Assembly: GCA_947303085.1 (NCBI GenBank)
Contig: CAMYXP010000010.1
Coordinates: 1 to 39,077, forward strand
Origin: an uncultured Bacteroidales bacterium
Lineage (GTDB): Bacteria; Bacteroidota; Bacteroidia; Bacteroidales; F082
Direction of reading: 5' to 3'
Length of the DNA: 39,077 nucleotides
Numbering within the stretch: the stretch's first letter is position 1; every line of letters starts with the position of its first letter. Of this stretch, positions 38,544-39,077 are shown in pieces. The notes under the pieces are model-generated. The model saw only the letters and a list, made by a program, of their open reading frames with translations. It was not told where the DNA came from and ran no database searches. Made by a program: the position numbers and the translations under genes.

Positions 38544-39077
38544 TATTGCTGATATTATTAATGTATCTGTTAAAGATCCATCAAAAAGTGGCATTGATAT
38601 TTTTGTTGGGTTAGAGCACTATGATATAGCTGAACCAGTGATAACGAGATATGGTAGTACAAAAATGCTTTCGACAGCAGCAAAAAAGTTTGAATCTGGT
38701 GATGTGTTGATTGCACGACGTAATGTATATCTTCAGAGAGCGTCAGTAGTTCGCTTTTCAGGGTTGACATCTGGTGATTCAATTGTTTTGAGAGTAAAAA
38801 AGAACTTAAACACCAAAGACACAGATTATGATACAATGTGTCAATTGCTACCGTTCATATTGAATTCAATCAATTTCTGGGATTATGCAAATACTAATTC
38901 GGACGGAACAATGTCGAAGAGATTGTCGCCAGCAATGCTTCTGGATTATGAATTTGATCTCCCTTCTATTAAGGAGCAAAAAGTATTAGCAGAAAAGCTT
39001 TGGGCAGCGTACGAGGTGAAGCAATCCTATTTGAAAATGATTGAGGCTACTCAGGAAATGGTGAAATCGCAATTTAT
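38530..39077 (+). CDS. hsdS: type I restriction-modification specificity subunit (3' end outside the window)
   Basis: Frame open for 182 codons to the window end. It starts MKISDIADIINVSVKDPSK, directly with a target recognition domain: VGLEHYDIAEPVITRYG, SGDVLIARRNVYLQRASVV, LTSGDSIVLRV, SDGTMSKRLSPAMLLDY and then the conserved spacer helix LPSIKEQKVLAEKLWAAYE, ending in EATQEMVKSQF. These are typical of HsdS. It determines the DNA target for the two M subunits and, if present further on, HsdR. Whether a second recognition domain follows cannot be seen. Confidence 0.88.
   Translation, partial: MKISDIADIINVSVKDPSKSGIDIFVGLEHYDIAEPVITRYGSTKMLSTAAKKFESGDVLIARRNVYLQRASVVRFSGLTSGDSIVLRVKKNLNTKDTDYDTMCQLLPFILNSINFWDYANTNSDGTMSKRLSPAMLLDYEFDLPSIKEQKVLAEKLWAAYEVKQSYLKMIEATQEMVKSQF

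Overview
The window is a piece of a Bacteroidales chromosome, probably a gut member. The evidence is the Bacteroidetes -7 promoter box (TAnnTTTG) in front of most genes, two proteins with type IX secretion C-terminal sorting domains, a Bacteroides-like tryptophanase, DUF6266-type proteins and generally weak ribosome binding sites. No tool was run, so family names come from motifs read in the translations.

1-14.5 kb is ordinary core genome: the 3' part of a tryptophanase gene, an MntP-like membrane protein, a secreted endonuclease I coupled to queD and an ABC-F ATPase, an acyltransferase and sppA on the minus strand, folK with a deoxynucleoside kinase, an OmpA-type porin, a TrmH-type methyltransferase and mutS. 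14.5-15.2 kb holds two identical tRNA-Gly(GCC) genes and one tRNA-Leu(TAA).

15.5-29 kb is almost all on the minus strand and more accessory. It starts with four tandem DUF6266-like paralogues in an A-B-B-A order. Then come an ICMT-like methyltransferase, a metallo-hydrolase with a nitroreductase, a membrane protein, a Gdx-type SMR transporter, a type IX secreted adhesin-like protein facing a membrane-bound TPR-LuxR regulator, and a tightly coupled cupin / flavodoxin / lipoprotein hydrolase-VOC operon. Two gene remnants lie in or next to this operon. Three near-identical terminator-promoter cassettes punctuate the region.

29.0-30.6 kb has no convincing gene. It is GC-rich, full of strong hairpins and faces a good promoter, so it is either a structured transcript or the non-coding remains of a mobile element. 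30.5-35.4 kb is an AT-rich island with repeats, an internally deleted ADP-ribosylglycohydrolase, a WYL regulator, a HIRAN protein and several very small proteins. Its most striking content is a set of pseudoknotted RNA units at 32396-32771. Three units share two sequence blocks and keep a terminal stem and a pseudoknot through different base pairs. A fourth unit at 33120 has the same architecture. Two of the four precede tiny membrane-protein genes, and three promoters in the island share a 22-bp element at a fixed distance from the -7 box.

35.5 kb to the end is a type I restriction-modification operon with two different HsdM subunits and the start of an HsdS gene. Its Arg codons are mainly AGA, unlike the CGT/CGC of the core genes, which suggests recent acquisition. 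The WYL regulator, HIRAN protein, RNA units and hsd genes together look like a defence or mobile-element island.
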